Notes: generated by a model from the sequence alone, not told the origin. A DNA stretch of 21,879 nucleotides from Bacillota bacterium (GCA_021806845.1 JAKAPV010000013.1:1-21879), one strand, 5' to 3'. Counted from the stretch's first letter, positions 7,162-14,358 are shown. Translations and numbers: made by a program.

Positions 7162-7299
7162 ACGTGCAGTGCGTATGTACATTGGGCCGATGCTTTTCTG
7201 CCTACGCGCGAGCGTGCCGAACAGCTTCCTAGAAGCCAATCGGAATACGTTCCCCGGGGGAGTTATCGGGATTTGCTACCACACCTTACCGGGGTCCGC

Positions 7300-7545
7300 T
7301 TACACGGCCCGTGTGACGCGCTCTAGAACAAGGCGAGTCTGTTCCTCCCGCCACTCCCGATACTGAGCCTCGATCGCCTCCGGAGCGAAGCCGACCCGGG
7401 CCAGAACAGCCAGCACTGCTTCGGGGGGCTGATTCGGGATGCCAGCCTCCAGATGGGTGATCGTCTGGTAGTGGCAGGCCGCCGCCCGGGCAAGTTCCAT
7501 GCGCGTGAGGCCCACCCGTTCTCGAGCAGCCCTTATCGGGTTCAT
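7300..7545 (-). CDS. XRE-family HTH regulator
   Basis: The protein has 81 residues. Start at 7545, with GGGGGTG upstream; the longer open frame beyond it overlaps the next gene and is not protein-like. Residues 4-57 form a lambda-repressor-type HTH (IRAARERVGLTRMELARAAA, then YQTITHLEAG) and a fourth helix (PEAVLAVLARVGF). A charged helical tail (EAIEAQYREWREEQTRLVLE) could dimerise. It lies between the HTH/340-residue pair and the Prim-Pol unit, all leftwards, so it is a plausible regulator of replication or maintenance genes. Confidence 0.8.
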   Translation of the reverse strand: MNPIRAARERVGLTRMELARAAACHYQTITHLEAGIPNQPPEAVLAVLARVGFAPEAIEAQYREWREEQTRLVLERVTRAV

Positions 7546-7639
7546 GCGCCCACCCCCTCGAAAAGCTAGGGGCCGGCGCTCGGCGCCGACCTCTGCCGCT
7601 ATCAATATAAGCCGTCCGCGCTGTGAAAAGTGTGCGAGT

Positions 7640-8662
7640 TCACCATCGCTCCCAACCAGGCGGTAGATGGTGGGCAACCCACACCCTGACCTCCATACTC
7701 TTGCGGCGGATGTTTGAGTCACCACCCTCCAGACCGAGACGCTTGGCAGTCTCGAGGCTGGACTCGTGCTTGGTGGAGCCGTAGATCTGCTTGCAGTCCC
7801 GACGCAGATCCTCGGACATAATGCCGATGGCTTTACCGATCTCAGCCACATGGGACGCCTCAAGCCGCCCAACTCGCCGGAGGGCGTACGAAGCAGTAGG
7901 GTCGCCAGGTGAAGATCTGCCACCGTCCCGCTCCAGGGAGGGGGCGGCGTAATCTGCCTCGTGTTCTTCCGCTGAGCGGAGGGCGGCATAGTAAGCCCGG
8001 ATGAGGTCGCCCAGGCGGTCGGCCAAGTGAGGCGGCAGTTTCTCAAAGCCCCACCTCGGCCCCTCGAACGCACTCGCGCAGGCTCTGATGAGGTCGGGCA
8101 GCAGGCTGGGCGCCACCACGGAAGCGCCTGTAATCTCAGGCCCAGCTAGGACGATCAGACTCGTAATGAAGAGTTCAAACGGGGTGGCCGTCGCGGCACC
8201 GGCGTCGATCTCTTGCCACAGCCACTCTGCTAGGACGCCCCTGCGCTGCTCGACGAGCTGGGCAGTAGACCGGACCCAATCAACCAGCGGCTCGACGGCC
8301 TCTTGCCAGCTAATCCGACTGGTTCCGCTCTGGTCCGACGGTGCGATGTCGTCCAGGACCGGGATCTCGGCCCTTTCCGGCTGAGAGTGGCCGACCGTGG
8401 GCTTGCGCATCCCCGCGGGTAGCTCGGTCCCAGGTCGGCGGCTGACGACAAGGCAGCCCTCCTCATCCCTCGTCAGATCCCCCACCGGCACATAGAACGG
8501 ATCCGCCACTCGCAAGGCTTCGAAGAGTGGACGATACTTTGTATCCCTCTCATCGGAGATGCCCGCGTACGCGTCGACGCAGGCCTCCCAGTATCGGCGC
8601 CACTGCGCGTCTGTGCGCGGCAGAGAGCGGACTAGGCGATAGTGCTCTCTCTTGCGCTTCAT
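7640..8662 (-). CDS. 340-residue protein of unknown function
   Basis: ATG at 8662 overlaps the TGA of the upstream HTH gene (ATGA), so the two are translationally coupled. The N-terminus is basic (MKRKREHYRLVRSL). The middle is mostly helical, with a hydrophobic stretch (PFELFITSLIVLAGPEIT) that looks buried rather than a membrane span. The C-terminal quarter is charged and helical, with KAIGIMSEDLRRDCKQIYG and a basic IRRKSMEVRVWVAHHLPPGWERW end. No catalytic motif or known family was recognised. Coupling to an HTH protein suggests a regulatory, partition or maintenance partner, but that is inference. Confidence 0.7.
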   Translation of the reverse strand: MKRKREHYRLVRSLPRTDAQWRRYWEACVDAYAGISDERDTKYRPLFEALRVADPFYVPVGDLTRDEEGCLVVSRRPGTELPAGMRKPTVGHSQPERAEIPVLDDIAPSDQSGTSRISWQEAVEPLVDWVRSTAQLVEQRRGVLAEWLWQEIDAGAATATPFELFITSLIVLAGPEITGASVVAPSLLPDLIRACASAFEGPRWGFEKLPPHLADRLGDLIRAYYAALRSAEEHEADYAAPSLERDGGRSSPGDPTASYALRRVGRLEASHVAEIGKAIGIMSEDLRRDCKQIYGSTKHESSLETAKRLGLEGGDSNIRRKSMEVRVWVAHHLPPGWERW

Positions 8663-9030
8663 GCTTGGCCGTCTCCTGCGCCGAACACCCGCTCCATGGC
8701 CTCGCGGGTGGTGACCCACCTGCGTCCCTCGCGCCAGAGTTCTCCGGGCTTAAAGCTCTCGCGCCTGGCCAACACCTCGGCCACCCGGGACAGCCCATAG
8801 GTGCTCAGAATCTCCGCGACGGCTACTCCTGCTCCATTCGGTCGCGCGTCACCTCGAGGTTCACCGTACTTCTCAACGAGCGCCGACCGGAGAAATAGCC
8901 ACGTCCCCGCCGCCTTGCGCGCTGCCGCCCCGAAGTCTCCGCGGTTCGCCATGACTTGCAGGCTATCGCGCGACAGTCCCCACAGCGCCGCGGCCTCCGT
9001 TGCGGTGATGACATCTTCCAACTGCTTCAC
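8659..9030 (-). CDS. Tandem HTH (excisionase-like) DNA-binding protein
   Basis: The protein has 123 residues starting at GTG 9030, preceded by AGAGGGG at 7 bases; the frame upstream to 9084 lacks a ribosome binding site. Residues about 6-55 (ITATEAAALWGLSRDSLQVM to TWLFLRSALVEKYG) match an AlpA/excisionase-like winged HTH. The C-terminal half (about 75-118: EILSTYGLSRVAEVLARR to RRWVTTREAMERVFG) repeats the pattern, with an aligned Trp and closing helix. It therefore looks like two copies of one DNA-binding fold. It is first in a leftward unit with the 340-residue protein and starts in an AT-rich divergent region, consistent with an autoregulator. Confidence 0.75.
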   Translation of the reverse strand: MKQLEDVITATEAAALWGLSRDSLQVMANRGDFGAAARKAAGTWLFLRSALVEKYGEPRGDARPNGAGVAVAEILSTYGLSRVAEVLARRESFKPGELWREGRRWVTTREAMERVFGAGDGQA

Positions 9031-9058
9031 AGCGCATCCCCTCTCGTTGACCGATCCA

Positions 9059-9087
9059 AGTATAACGTTTGGAATGCAAAACAATAA
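9059..9087 (-). promoter_or_regulatory. Candidate promoter for the tandem-HTH operon
   Basis: On the minus strand TATACT (9059-9064) is a good -10 box and TTATTG (9082-9087) a weak -35, with a 17-base spacer. The stretch 9060-9110 is strikingly AT-rich for this window and separates divergent operons. It contains AACGTT and probably also carries the rightward promoter. Confidence 0.4.
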
Positions 9088-9239
9088 AGTAGAGAAAATA
9101 GGCGTCCAAGCGAGAGAGGAAGAGCCTGGGGGGGTTGATGGCCCCTAACCAGCCCAAGGCCACCTGTTTATCTTTTGCTTGGCATACCAAACATCAAGAC
9201 AATAGACCTAGAACGAAGCGAGACAGGGAGGCGGTTCTG

Positions 9240-9629
9240 GTGGGAGCGACAGTGATCCGGCTCGAAGCGGCTCGTGCGGCGATGGACTTGGCCGCGACGG
9301 TGGCCCGGTACGCGGAGATTCAGGCGCAGTCAAAGGCCCTGGAGGCCGAGCAGAAGGATCTCCGCTCCGTGATCCTGGGTGCGCTCGGCGCCCACGACGT
9401 CGGCGCGCTTGAGATCGCCAACTACAAGGTGACGCGCTCACAGCGGCGGCCCCTCGACAACGAGCGCGCGGTCGCTCTCCTCGACGCCCAGGGTCTCGCG
9501 GACTGCACCCGGACGGTTCGCCGGGCCGACCAGAAGGCAGCCGAGGCGGCAGTGACGCTCCTGGACGGCGGTGCGTGGGCCGAATGCTTCACGAGCATGC
9601 CGGTTCTGACGGTGCGGGAGGCGCGCTAA
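9240..9629 (+). CDS. Coiled-coil protein, Gp157-like (tentative)
   Basis: The protein has 129 residues. GTG at 9240 follows GGGAGG; GTG at 9252, with GGGAG close by, is an alternative. A helical, probably coiled-coil segment (LAATVARYAEIQAQSKALEA, about 15-45) leads into a small beta-like part (GALEIANYKVTRSQRRPLD) and an Ala-rich helical region. A long helix followed by a short 'ykvt' beta segment is reminiscent of siphovirus Gp157-type proteins, but similarity is by shape only. It is first in a rightward operon of three small genes. Confidence 0.6.
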   Translation: MGATVIRLEAARAAMDLAATVARYAEIQAQSKALEAEQKDLRSVILGALGAHDVGALEIANYKVTRSQRRPLDNERAVALLDAQGLADCTRTVRRADQKAAEAAVTLLDGGAWAECFTSMPVLTVREAR

Positions 9630-9745
9630 GCGCCTCTCCCCCACCACAAAGGCTACCCATAACCATGGTTCACGCGAGGACAAGCACCCCTAGCAAGTCT
9701 AGGCGGCGCCGCATCGGTCCGAGAATCCGAAGAGGGGGTTGGCTC

Positions 9746-10096
9746 ATGGAGGAGATGACGGGATTGACCGAACTGCTCGAGTCGGTGGCGCTGGCGGCGG
9801 CTACGCAGGTTATCGCGGAACTTCCTGAATGTGCGGCGGGTGCGAACGTCTCCGCGTGGCAATACACCCGCGTGCGTGAAGTGGTTGAGGTCGAGGAGCA
9901 GGGGGGCATCCGCGAGGACTTCTATCACGCGCTCAACGCGGCCAAGGCTGACTGCCGCAACGCCTCGCAGGGGCTCCCCGACTGGTACAGCGATCTCGAG
10001 GACGCGGTCGCCGACATGCTCTTGCAGACCGCCATCGCAGGGTACAAGCAGGGTTGGAGCGACGCGGGCACCGTCGCCAAGGCTTTTGAGAAGTGA
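9746..10096 (+). CDS. 116-residue acidic protein, unknown function
   Basis: ATG at 9746 has GAGGGGG upstream. The product is acidic and largely helical, with no Cys cluster or membrane span. The C-terminus (AVADMLLQTAIAGYKQGWSD) resembles the 'GY-x-x-G' helical ends of small phage proteins. Its TGA overlaps the next gene's GTG (GTGA), so the two are coupled. No family was recognised. Confidence 0.65.
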   Translation: MEEMTGLTELLESVALAAATQVIAELPECAAGANVSAWQYTRVREVVEVEEQGGIREDFYHALNAAKADCRNASQGLPDWYSDLEDAVADMLLQTAIAGYKQGWSDAGTVAKAFEK

Positions 10097-10338
10097 GCAC
10101 GCCAATGGACGACTGCGCCGCCGAGGTCGAACCCCTCGAGGAGATCCTGATGGACGTCGCGTTGATCGCAACCCGCGTTGATCCATTGGTCATCGCGGCG
10201 GCCGCCTCAACGATGCAGAGGTGGTGGAACTGGGAGGACAATCACCTTCCAGATTCGACGTTGACTGCTCGTAGGGCCCTGCTACAGATCCTTAGGGTTG
10301 CTTCCGGAGTGGACAGCACGAATACGAAAGGCCGCTGA
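10093..10338 (+). CDS. 81-residue protein, unknown function
   Basis: GTG at 10093 overlaps the previous stop (GTGA). ATG at 10105 in the same frame is an alternative, and neither has a strong ribosome binding site, so translation probably depends on coupling. The protein is helical with a Trp pair (MQRWWNWEDN). A GGCCG/CGGCC hairpin overlaps its stop codon, and a terminator follows about 40 bp later, so it is the last gene of this operon. Confidence 0.55.
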   Translation: MSTPMDDCAAEVEPLEEILMDVALIATRVDPLVIAAAASTMQRWWNWEDNHLPDSTLTARRALLQILRVASGVDSTNTKGR

Positions 10339-10377
10339 CGCTGCCACGTCAACGGCCAAGGAACCAGGGAGAGCGCG

Positions 10378-10406
10378 GGCGCTGGCGAAAGCCGGCGCCT
10401 TTCTCT
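10378..10406 (+). terminator. Rho-independent terminator with GAAA tetraloop
   Basis: GGCGCTGGC (10378-10386), loop GAAA, then GCCGGCGCC (10391-10399) pairs over 9 bp with one G-U, followed by TTTCTCT. It closes the 9240-10338 operon. Another imperfect hairpin lies just upstream at 10330-10357. Confidence 0.8.
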
Positions 10407-10581
10407 ATGCGCCATCATATCACGCCGCGACGCCGTCGCTGAGGGTTTAAAGCCGCCGCGCCACTAGCACATAGCGTGCAACACCGCAGAGCATCCGGAA
10501 TCGGACAGCGGCGCATCTCCCCCTAACGCCGGCGCTGAAGCTGAGCGCATCGGATTGCTGTTATGGGGAACCGTAGACCGC

Positions 10582-11208
10582 ATGACAGAGGACACATCGC
10601 TACTCGTGTATGCGACCCTCGAACGCAAGCTCCCAGGTTCACCTTGGGGCGTAGACCACCACACATGTGTCGAGTCTCGGACAGCGGAGCTAATTGCAGA
10701 AGAGCCCAAAGACGACTACGAAGATGTGCGACGGACAGCAATCGGCGCCATGGATGCTCTGTATTTCAATATCGGCCTGGCATGGAGCGCTGGGCTGTCG
10801 ATCTTCGACCTGTTCGATGCGGAGTCCGGCGATACGGAGAGAGTCTATGAAGGATTCTTCGCCCTTAACGGAACCCCCCGACGGTTTTGCGCCCACGCCA
10901 TCCACAATGGACTGCTGTACATCTCGCGGCTCTACATCGAGCCTGAATATCGCAACCAGGGGCTAGCATCCCTCCTGCTCGAGGCAGGCCTTCCCCTACT
11001 GGCGGGAAGTACAACCGTGGTCGCGGTGATCCCCCGTCCAGACAGCGGGGACGACGCCCCCGACCCGGAACTCCTACGACGGCTGAAGAAGCTCAACCGG
11101 CGCCACGGATTCCGCACCGTTCCAGGCGCACTTGACATGATGTGGCTAGATCTGAGCAACTCGGCAACGTTGTCTTCAGACCCCTGGAAGGACAAGCCAC
11201 GCAACTAA
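10582..11208 (+). CDS. GNAT-family N-acetyltransferase-like protein
   Basis: The protein has 208 residues. ATG at 10582 has GGGGAA upstream; a TTG at 10555 in frame is an alternative. GNAT enzymes move an acetyl group from acetyl-CoA to an amine. The acetyl-CoA loop is visible in LYISRLYIEPEYRNQGLASL near residues 112-131 (R-x-x-G-x-A), preceded by a beta strand and followed by a helix and TTVVAVIPRP. A C-terminal KLNRRHGFRTVPG segment matches the usual 'GF' motif. The first 100 residues are atypical and acidic. The gene is 15 bp upstream of an XRE regulator, so it may be a self-regulated cargo pair or, less surely, a toxin-antitoxin-like pair. The substrate cannot be told. Confidence 0.75.
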   Translation: MTEDTSLLVYATLERKLPGSPWGVDHHTCVESRTAELIAEEPKDDYEDVRRTAIGAMDALYFNIGLAWSAGLSIFDLFDAESGDTERVYEGFFALNGTPRRFCAHAIHNGLLYISRLYIEPEYRNQGLASLLLEAGLPLLAGSTTVVAVIPRPDSGDDAPDPELLRRLKKLNRRHGFRTVPGALDMMWLDLSNSATLSSDPWKDKPRN

Positions 11209-11223
11209 CCGAACGGCGCCGAT

Positions 11224-11418
11224 ATGGAGAACGACGTACGGGCTCGACGACTGGCTCTGGGGATGTCTGTGCGGGAGCTCGCAAGGCTGACCGGCCTGTC
11301 GCCTAATGAGGTGTCGCGCATCGAAAGGGGCCTCTCTGAGCCCAAGGTGCGGACTGCTTTTCGTTTGGCCGATGCGCTCAGGAGCGATGTTCGCGAACTG
11401 TTTCCGGATAACGAGTAA
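11224..11418 (+). CDS. Small XRE-family HTH regulator
   Basis: The 64-residue protein is almost entirely one HTH domain: VRARRLALGMSVRELARLTG, then SPNEVSRIERGLSEPKVRTA, ending in DVRELFPDNE. The start is the only ATG at the domain's N-terminus. No clear ribosome binding site precedes it, but the GNAT gene ends 15 bp earlier, so it may be read by coupling. It probably represses its own operon. Confidence 0.8.
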   Translation: MENDVRARRLALGMSVRELARLTGLSPNEVSRIERGLSEPKVRTAFRLADALRSDVRELFPDNE

Positions 11419-11494
11419 CCAACACACTCGTGCCCCCGTACGTTAGTAGTGTCCTATGCGTGTGACACGCTTGGACAGAGAGGGGGCGCAGAAC

Positions 11495-11713
11495 ATGCTG
11501 CGCGAGATCCGGCTTTCTGGTTCCATCGAATCGATCCACCTTCACGACGGCCAACTAGACGTCGTCATCGAAGGGAACCCTCTGTCGTTCCCGGTGATGA
11601 CCCAGGTCGCGCCCGCACCGAAGCCTTCGAAGCCGCCGCGCCAGGCCCCCGCGCCGGCGACGCCACCAGCTGATGCGAAGCCGAACGGCGCCGCACCACC
11701 CGCGAGGCCCTGA
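11495..11713 (+). CDS. Small protein with Pro/Ala-rich tail
   Basis: The protein has 72 residues. ATG at 11495 follows GAGGGGG at 8 bases; an in-frame ATG at 11456 lacks one. The N-terminal half is beta-rich (LREIRLSGSIESIHLHDGQL, then DVVIEGNPLSF). The C-terminal half is low-complexity Pro/Ala/Lys (KPSKPPRQAPAPATPPADAK), a flexible tail or tether. It is the first gene upstream of the VirD4-like ATPase and may be a small accessory of the same transfer unit. No family was recognised. Confidence 0.55.
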   Translation: MLREIRLSGSIESIHLHDGQLDVVIEGNPLSFPVMTQVAPAPKPSKPPRQAPAPATPPADAKPNGAAPPARP

Positions 11714-11714
11714 C

Positions 11715-11870
11715 GTGTTCTGGGTGTCGTTCTACGGTGTGCCCATCCAGGTGGGTCACAGTGGCGGCCGGGTGTATAGGTTGTCAGCCTCGTCCATTCC
11801 GCTCCTGGAACGGCTTCCGGTATGGCGGCCACATTGCACTTCGCGTGTTTTTCGATGTGGGCTGTCCTAA
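11715..11870 (+). CDS. Possible 51-residue small protein
   Basis: GTG at 11715 lies one base after the previous stop, with GAGG 7 bases upstream. The product starts VFWVSFYGVPIQVGHSGGRV and is plausible as a short beta-rich peptide. It overlaps the start of the ATPase gene by about 49 bp in another frame, and the last 15 residues look non-natural. Without it, the 108 bp before the ATPase would be non-coding. It is reported as a candidate only. Confidence 0.25.
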   Translation: MFWVSFYGVPIQVGHSGGRVYRLSASSIPLLERLPVWRPHCTSRVFRCGLS

Positions 11871-13396
11871 CGTGTGCTGTTGCGTTCTCCCTCACCTCTG
11901 CGGCGGTCCGAGTTGTTCGTGGGCGCCACCATCTCGAGCAGAGCGACGATGACATCACGCGCCACGGCGTCTACGCCGGTGCAACAGGCTCAGGCAAGAC
12001 CACCGGCATGCTCGATCAGTTCCGCGCCTTCTGCCGCCGACGCTACGGGGTCGTCTGGCTCGGCCTCGACAAGGGTGACTGTCTCAAGGCGCTGGCGATC
12101 GCGAAGCAGGAGGGTATGCGCGTCCGCTGGGTCGACCCCACCTCAGAGCGTGCGCCGGCGTACAACGTCCTTCACCAGGTCACGGGCACCGAAGGCGAGA
12201 TCGAGCAGCTCGCGTCGGAGTTCCTCTCTGTCCTGCGCCAGGTCAACGGCATCGCGTGGGGCCCGAAGCTCGCGCAGGCGGTCGAGGAAGCGACCATCCC
12301 CCTGCTCGAGTGCGGCCGCGACGTAACACCCACGGATGTAGCGCATAGCCTCGAGGCCGCCGGCGAGGAGAACGCGGCCGCCAAGGTGAGGCGCCTTCTG
12401 ACGACGGCGAGCATGCGGCGGTTCCTCGGGACACGTGGCGACTTCACGTTCTCCGTACAGCCCGGTGAGGCGCTCATCATCTCCCTCGACCTCGGCGAAC
12501 TGGGGCCGGACCGCGCAGCGATGCTCGCACAGGTGTGCGCGTCGGGCATGTTCCGCGCTGGCCTCCTCCACCAAGGCACGCCGCTCCTCGCCTACTTCAT
12601 GGACGAGTGGCAACTGTACGCCGGCGCGAAGCACCCGCTCATGCTCGAGCAGCTCCGCCGCCGCGGCGTCACCGTTCAGACAGCGATGCAGCACATGCAC
12701 CAGGCCGACGCGCGGCTGCAGGCGGCGATCCGGCAGGTCGGCTCGATGTACCTCTACCAGCTCGAACCCGCCGACGCGAAGTTCTTCGGTGACCTCTTGC
12801 AGATCGACTACCGGCGGATCGCGAATCTCCCGGTTCACGCGCGGCTCGCCCGCGAGCGCGTCCACGGACAAATCAGGGTGGAGTGGCAGCACAATGCTCA
12901 GTTCTCGCGACGAGATGCTCGTCACAACCGTGAGGCGCCTTGGCTACGTCTCGCGCGTCGGGCTCGAGCGGCGGTTCTTCCAAAGCGAAAGGACCGCGCA
13001 AAGGGTGCTGGCCCGGCTGACGGAGCGCGGCCACCTCAGGCGCACGAAGCGACTCGGCCCGGCGATCTACCATATCGAGCGCTGGGAGGCGCAGGCGGAG
13101 CACCGGGCAGCGGTGTCCGACGCGATCCTCCTACTCCGTCCGGAGCGGTGGAAGCTCGAGGTGCCAGTGGTGGGAACGCGCGCCAAGGCCGACGCTCTCC
13201 TGCGCCGCGGCGATCGCCTTCTGTGGCTCGAGGTCGAACACCGCAGCCACGGCAAGGCGCTGACGAAGATCGCAGCCTACCGGGAGTCGTGTCGGCGGAA
13301 GAAGTGGACCTCTCTGTTTTCCGAGTTCCCCGACCTGCTGATCCTGGGCCTCGGCCCACGAGCGGAGCAGGCGGCAAGGCAGGCGATGCAGGGTGA
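11822..13396 (+). CDS. VirD4/TraG-like membrane-anchored ATPase (coupling protein-like)
   Basis: The reading frame encodes 524 residues. Such ATPases pump DNA or couple it to a secretion channel. One N-terminal membrane helix (about 8-28, FACFSMWAVLTCAVAFSL) is followed by Walker A GATGSGKT at 53-60, Walker B LLAYFMDEW (Asp261-Glu262) and a Q-rich sensor region (RRRGVTVQTAMQHMHQ, about 278-293). This order suits the VirD4/TraG/FtsK-HerA class. ATP-binding sequence is coherent to about residue 357. Beyond 12894 the frame becomes Arg/Pro/Gly-rich because it is antiphase to the next gene, overlapping it for 503 bases. The natural C-terminus is therefore probably near residue 360, the true stop having been lost by mutation or sequence error. 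The ribosome binding site is weak and the exact start uncertain. It heads a transfer-like operon. Confidence 0.8.
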   Translation: MAATLHFACFSMWAVLTCAVAFSLTSAAVRVVRGRHHLEQSDDDITRHGVYAGATGSGKTTGMLDQFRAFCRRRYGVVWLGLDKGDCLKALAIAKQEGMRVRWVDPTSERAPAYNVLHQVTGTEGEIEQLASEFLSVLRQVNGIAWGPKLAQAVEEATIPLLECGRDVTPTDVAHSLEAAGEENAAAKVRRLLTTASMRRFLGTRGDFTFSVQPGEALIISLDLGELGPDRAAMLAQVCASGMFRAGLLHQGTPLLAYFMDEWQLYAGAKHPLMLEQLRRRGVTVQTAMQHMHQADARLQAAIRQVGSMYLYQLEPADAKFFGDLLQIDYRRIANLPVHARLARERVHGQIRVEWQHNAQFSRRDARHNREAPWLRLARRARAAVLPKRKDRAKGAGPADGARPPQAHEATRPGDLPYRALGGAGGAPGSGVRRDPPTPSGAVEARGASGGNARQGRRSPAPRRSPSVARGRTPQPRQGADEDRSLPGVVSAEEVDLSVFRVPRPADPGPRPTSGAGGKAGDAG

Positions 13397-13457
13397 GCGC
13401 GCGTTCCATCTCTATCTCAGCATCGAGGAGGCGCAAGGATGGGGTTCTCAACGGTGA
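12894..13457 (+). CDS. Replication-relaxation family protein (copy 1)
   Basis: The protein has 187 residues. ATG at 12894 follows GGTGGAG. Residues 5-60 form a winged helix (MLVTTVRRLGYVSRVGLERR to RVLARLTERGHLRRTKRLG). Residues about 85-135 hold a nuclease-like core: KADALLRRGD (Asp100), LLWLEVEHRS (Glu113/Glu115), then KALTKIAAYR (Lys125, Tyr129), the D...ExE...K...Y arrangement of the Replic_Relax family. That family is linked to plasmid replication and DNA relaxation and is common beside VirD4-like ATPases in Gram-positive integrative elements. The gene is embedded out of frame in the 3' part of the ATPase reading frame and overlaps the next gene by 19 bases. Confidence 0.8.
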   Translation: MLSSRDEMLVTTVRRLGYVSRVGLERRFFQSERTAQRVLARLTERGHLRRTKRLGPAIYHIERWEAQAEHRAAVSDAILLLRPERWKLEVPVVGTRAKADALLRRGDRLLWLEVEHRSHGKALTKIAAYRESCRRKKWTSLFSEFPDLLILGLGPRAEQAARQAMQGERAFHLYLSIEEAQGWGSQR

Positions 13458-13669
13458 TCGTATTCGGAGCGGTCGGGGTCGGCACGGCCATCCTCTCGCA
13501 CGTCCTGACGTCCTCCGGGAAGGCGGAGATCGCGAAGCAGTCGACCTTGGCCGTGGAGCTCATCATGTGGGGCGCGATCGTCACGCTGATGGCCGCAGAC
13601 ATGACGGAGGCCGCGCAGCAGATCGGGTCTCTCGGCAGCCTCTTCACGATGCCCACGCTCGGGCAGTAG
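13439..13669 (+). CDS. SpoIIIAC-like two-span membrane protein
   Basis: The protein has 76 residues. ATG at 13439 follows GAGGAGG. Two hydrophobic helices are visible (about 3-22 and 38-55), separated by a polar loop containing SSGKAEIAKQS. The pattern FGAVGVGTAILSHVL, then GKAEIAKQSTL, resembles SpoIIIAC of endospore formers (a GVG motif and a G-K-x-E-x-A loop). SpoIIIAC is a small component of the mother-cell side of the SpoIIIA-SpoIIQ channel. Size (68 residues in Bacillus subtilis) and topology fit. Here it sits in a transfer operon between a replication-relaxation protein and a secreted protein. A VirB2-like two-helix pilin subunit is the alternative reading. Confidence 0.6.
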   Translation: MGFSTVIVFGAVGVGTAILSHVLTSSGKAEIAKQSTLAVELIMWGAIVTLMAADMTEAAQQIGSLGSLFTMPTLGQ

Positions 13670-13673
13670 CAGC

Positions 13674-14180
13674 ATGGGCACGGCTCAGCTCGCTCGTGGT
13701 GTGAGGCCGTTCTACACGGTGACGATCGATGGCCGGCGCGTTCTCCTCTACACCGCGGTGGGTATCTGCATCGTGCTGGCGGTCGCGATCCTCGCGCAAC
13801 CCGAGCACGCAGCTGCTGCCGGCAAGAGCGGCAGGACGGCAAAGTTCATCGGCAGGGAGATCGCGCGCTCGGACCTCGGCATAAAGGTGATCCACAAGGC
13901 CCACCTGATTCTGCGCAACGGCCATGACATCGCGAGGGCGCCCGGCGGCAAGGTCATCTCACGCTACCAGTACACGCGCCTCTACCCAAAGCACGGCGTG
14001 CCCGTTTCGCCCTCGGACTTCCGAGACGCTCTCCGCGAGTACCTGCGGATCTATGGCGACTTTGGTCGAGGGGTGCTGCGGATCATCAAGCACATCGGCC
14101 ACGCGCGGCTCAGTGGCCAGTTCCCGTTCGTGCCGCCGGACGTGCCCGGGCCCGGAGCCGGCAGCAGTATCCCCATGTAG
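13674..14180 (+). CDS. Secreted or membrane-anchored protein of the transfer operon
   Basis: The protein has 168 residues. ATG at 13674 is 4 bp after the previous stop. A basic start and membrane helix (LLYTAVGICIVLAVAILA, about 25-42) are followed by EHAAAAGKSG, which could be cleaved by signal peptidase. The mature part is basic, with SDLGIKVIHKAHLILRNGHD, a YQYTRLYPKHGVPVSPSDF segment and a Pro/Gly-rich end. No enzymatic motif is seen. Position and topology suggest a cell-envelope component acting with the ATPase and SpoIIIAC-like protein. A strong hairpin follows the stop. Confidence 0.65.
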   Translation: MGTAQLARGVRPFYTVTIDGRRVLLYTAVGICIVLAVAILAQPEHAAAAGKSGRTAKFIGREIARSDLGIKVIHKAHLILRNGHDIARAPGGKVISRYQYTRLYPKHGVPVSPSDFRDALREYLRIYGDFGRGVLRIIKHIGHARLSGQFPFVPPDVPGPGAGSSIPM

Positions 14181-14187
14181 ACAGCTA

Positions 14188-14214
14188 GAGCGCCGGGGAT
14201 GCGTCCCGGCGCTC
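14188..14214 (+). terminator. GC-rich hairpin closing the transfer operon
   Basis: GAGCGCCGGG (14188-14197) and CCCGGCGCTC (14205-14214) pair perfectly over 10 bp around GATGCGT, 8 bp after the operon's last stop. There is no U-tract, so termination is likely but not canonical. Confidence 0.6.
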
Positions 14215-14264
14215 ATCCATCCGCTTCCTGGGAAGGTAAAAGCACAGGTGACTATTTATGCCCT

Positions 14265-14293
14265 GGTTCGCGTAAACACCATAGCGGTTCGCG
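14265..14293 (+). repeat. Two GGTTCGCG direct repeats 21 bp apart
   Basis: GGTTCGCGTAA starts at 14265 and GGTTCGCGCAA at 14286. The 21-bp offset is two helical turns, so a protein could bind both on one DNA face. They lie 66 bp upstream of the second replication-relaxation gene. Confidence 0.35.
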
Positions 14294-14358
14294 CAACCCC
14301 ATTGGGATGGAACGTCCGCGGGCCGGTGCAGACAATTATGCAAGGCGGGATCGGGACA

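Noticed and set aside
12435..12893. Upstream extension of the replication-relaxation copy 1 frame inside the ATPase
   Set aside because: Ser/Arg/Thr-rich reading antiphase to conserved ATPase sequence. The coherent protein starts only at ATG 12894.
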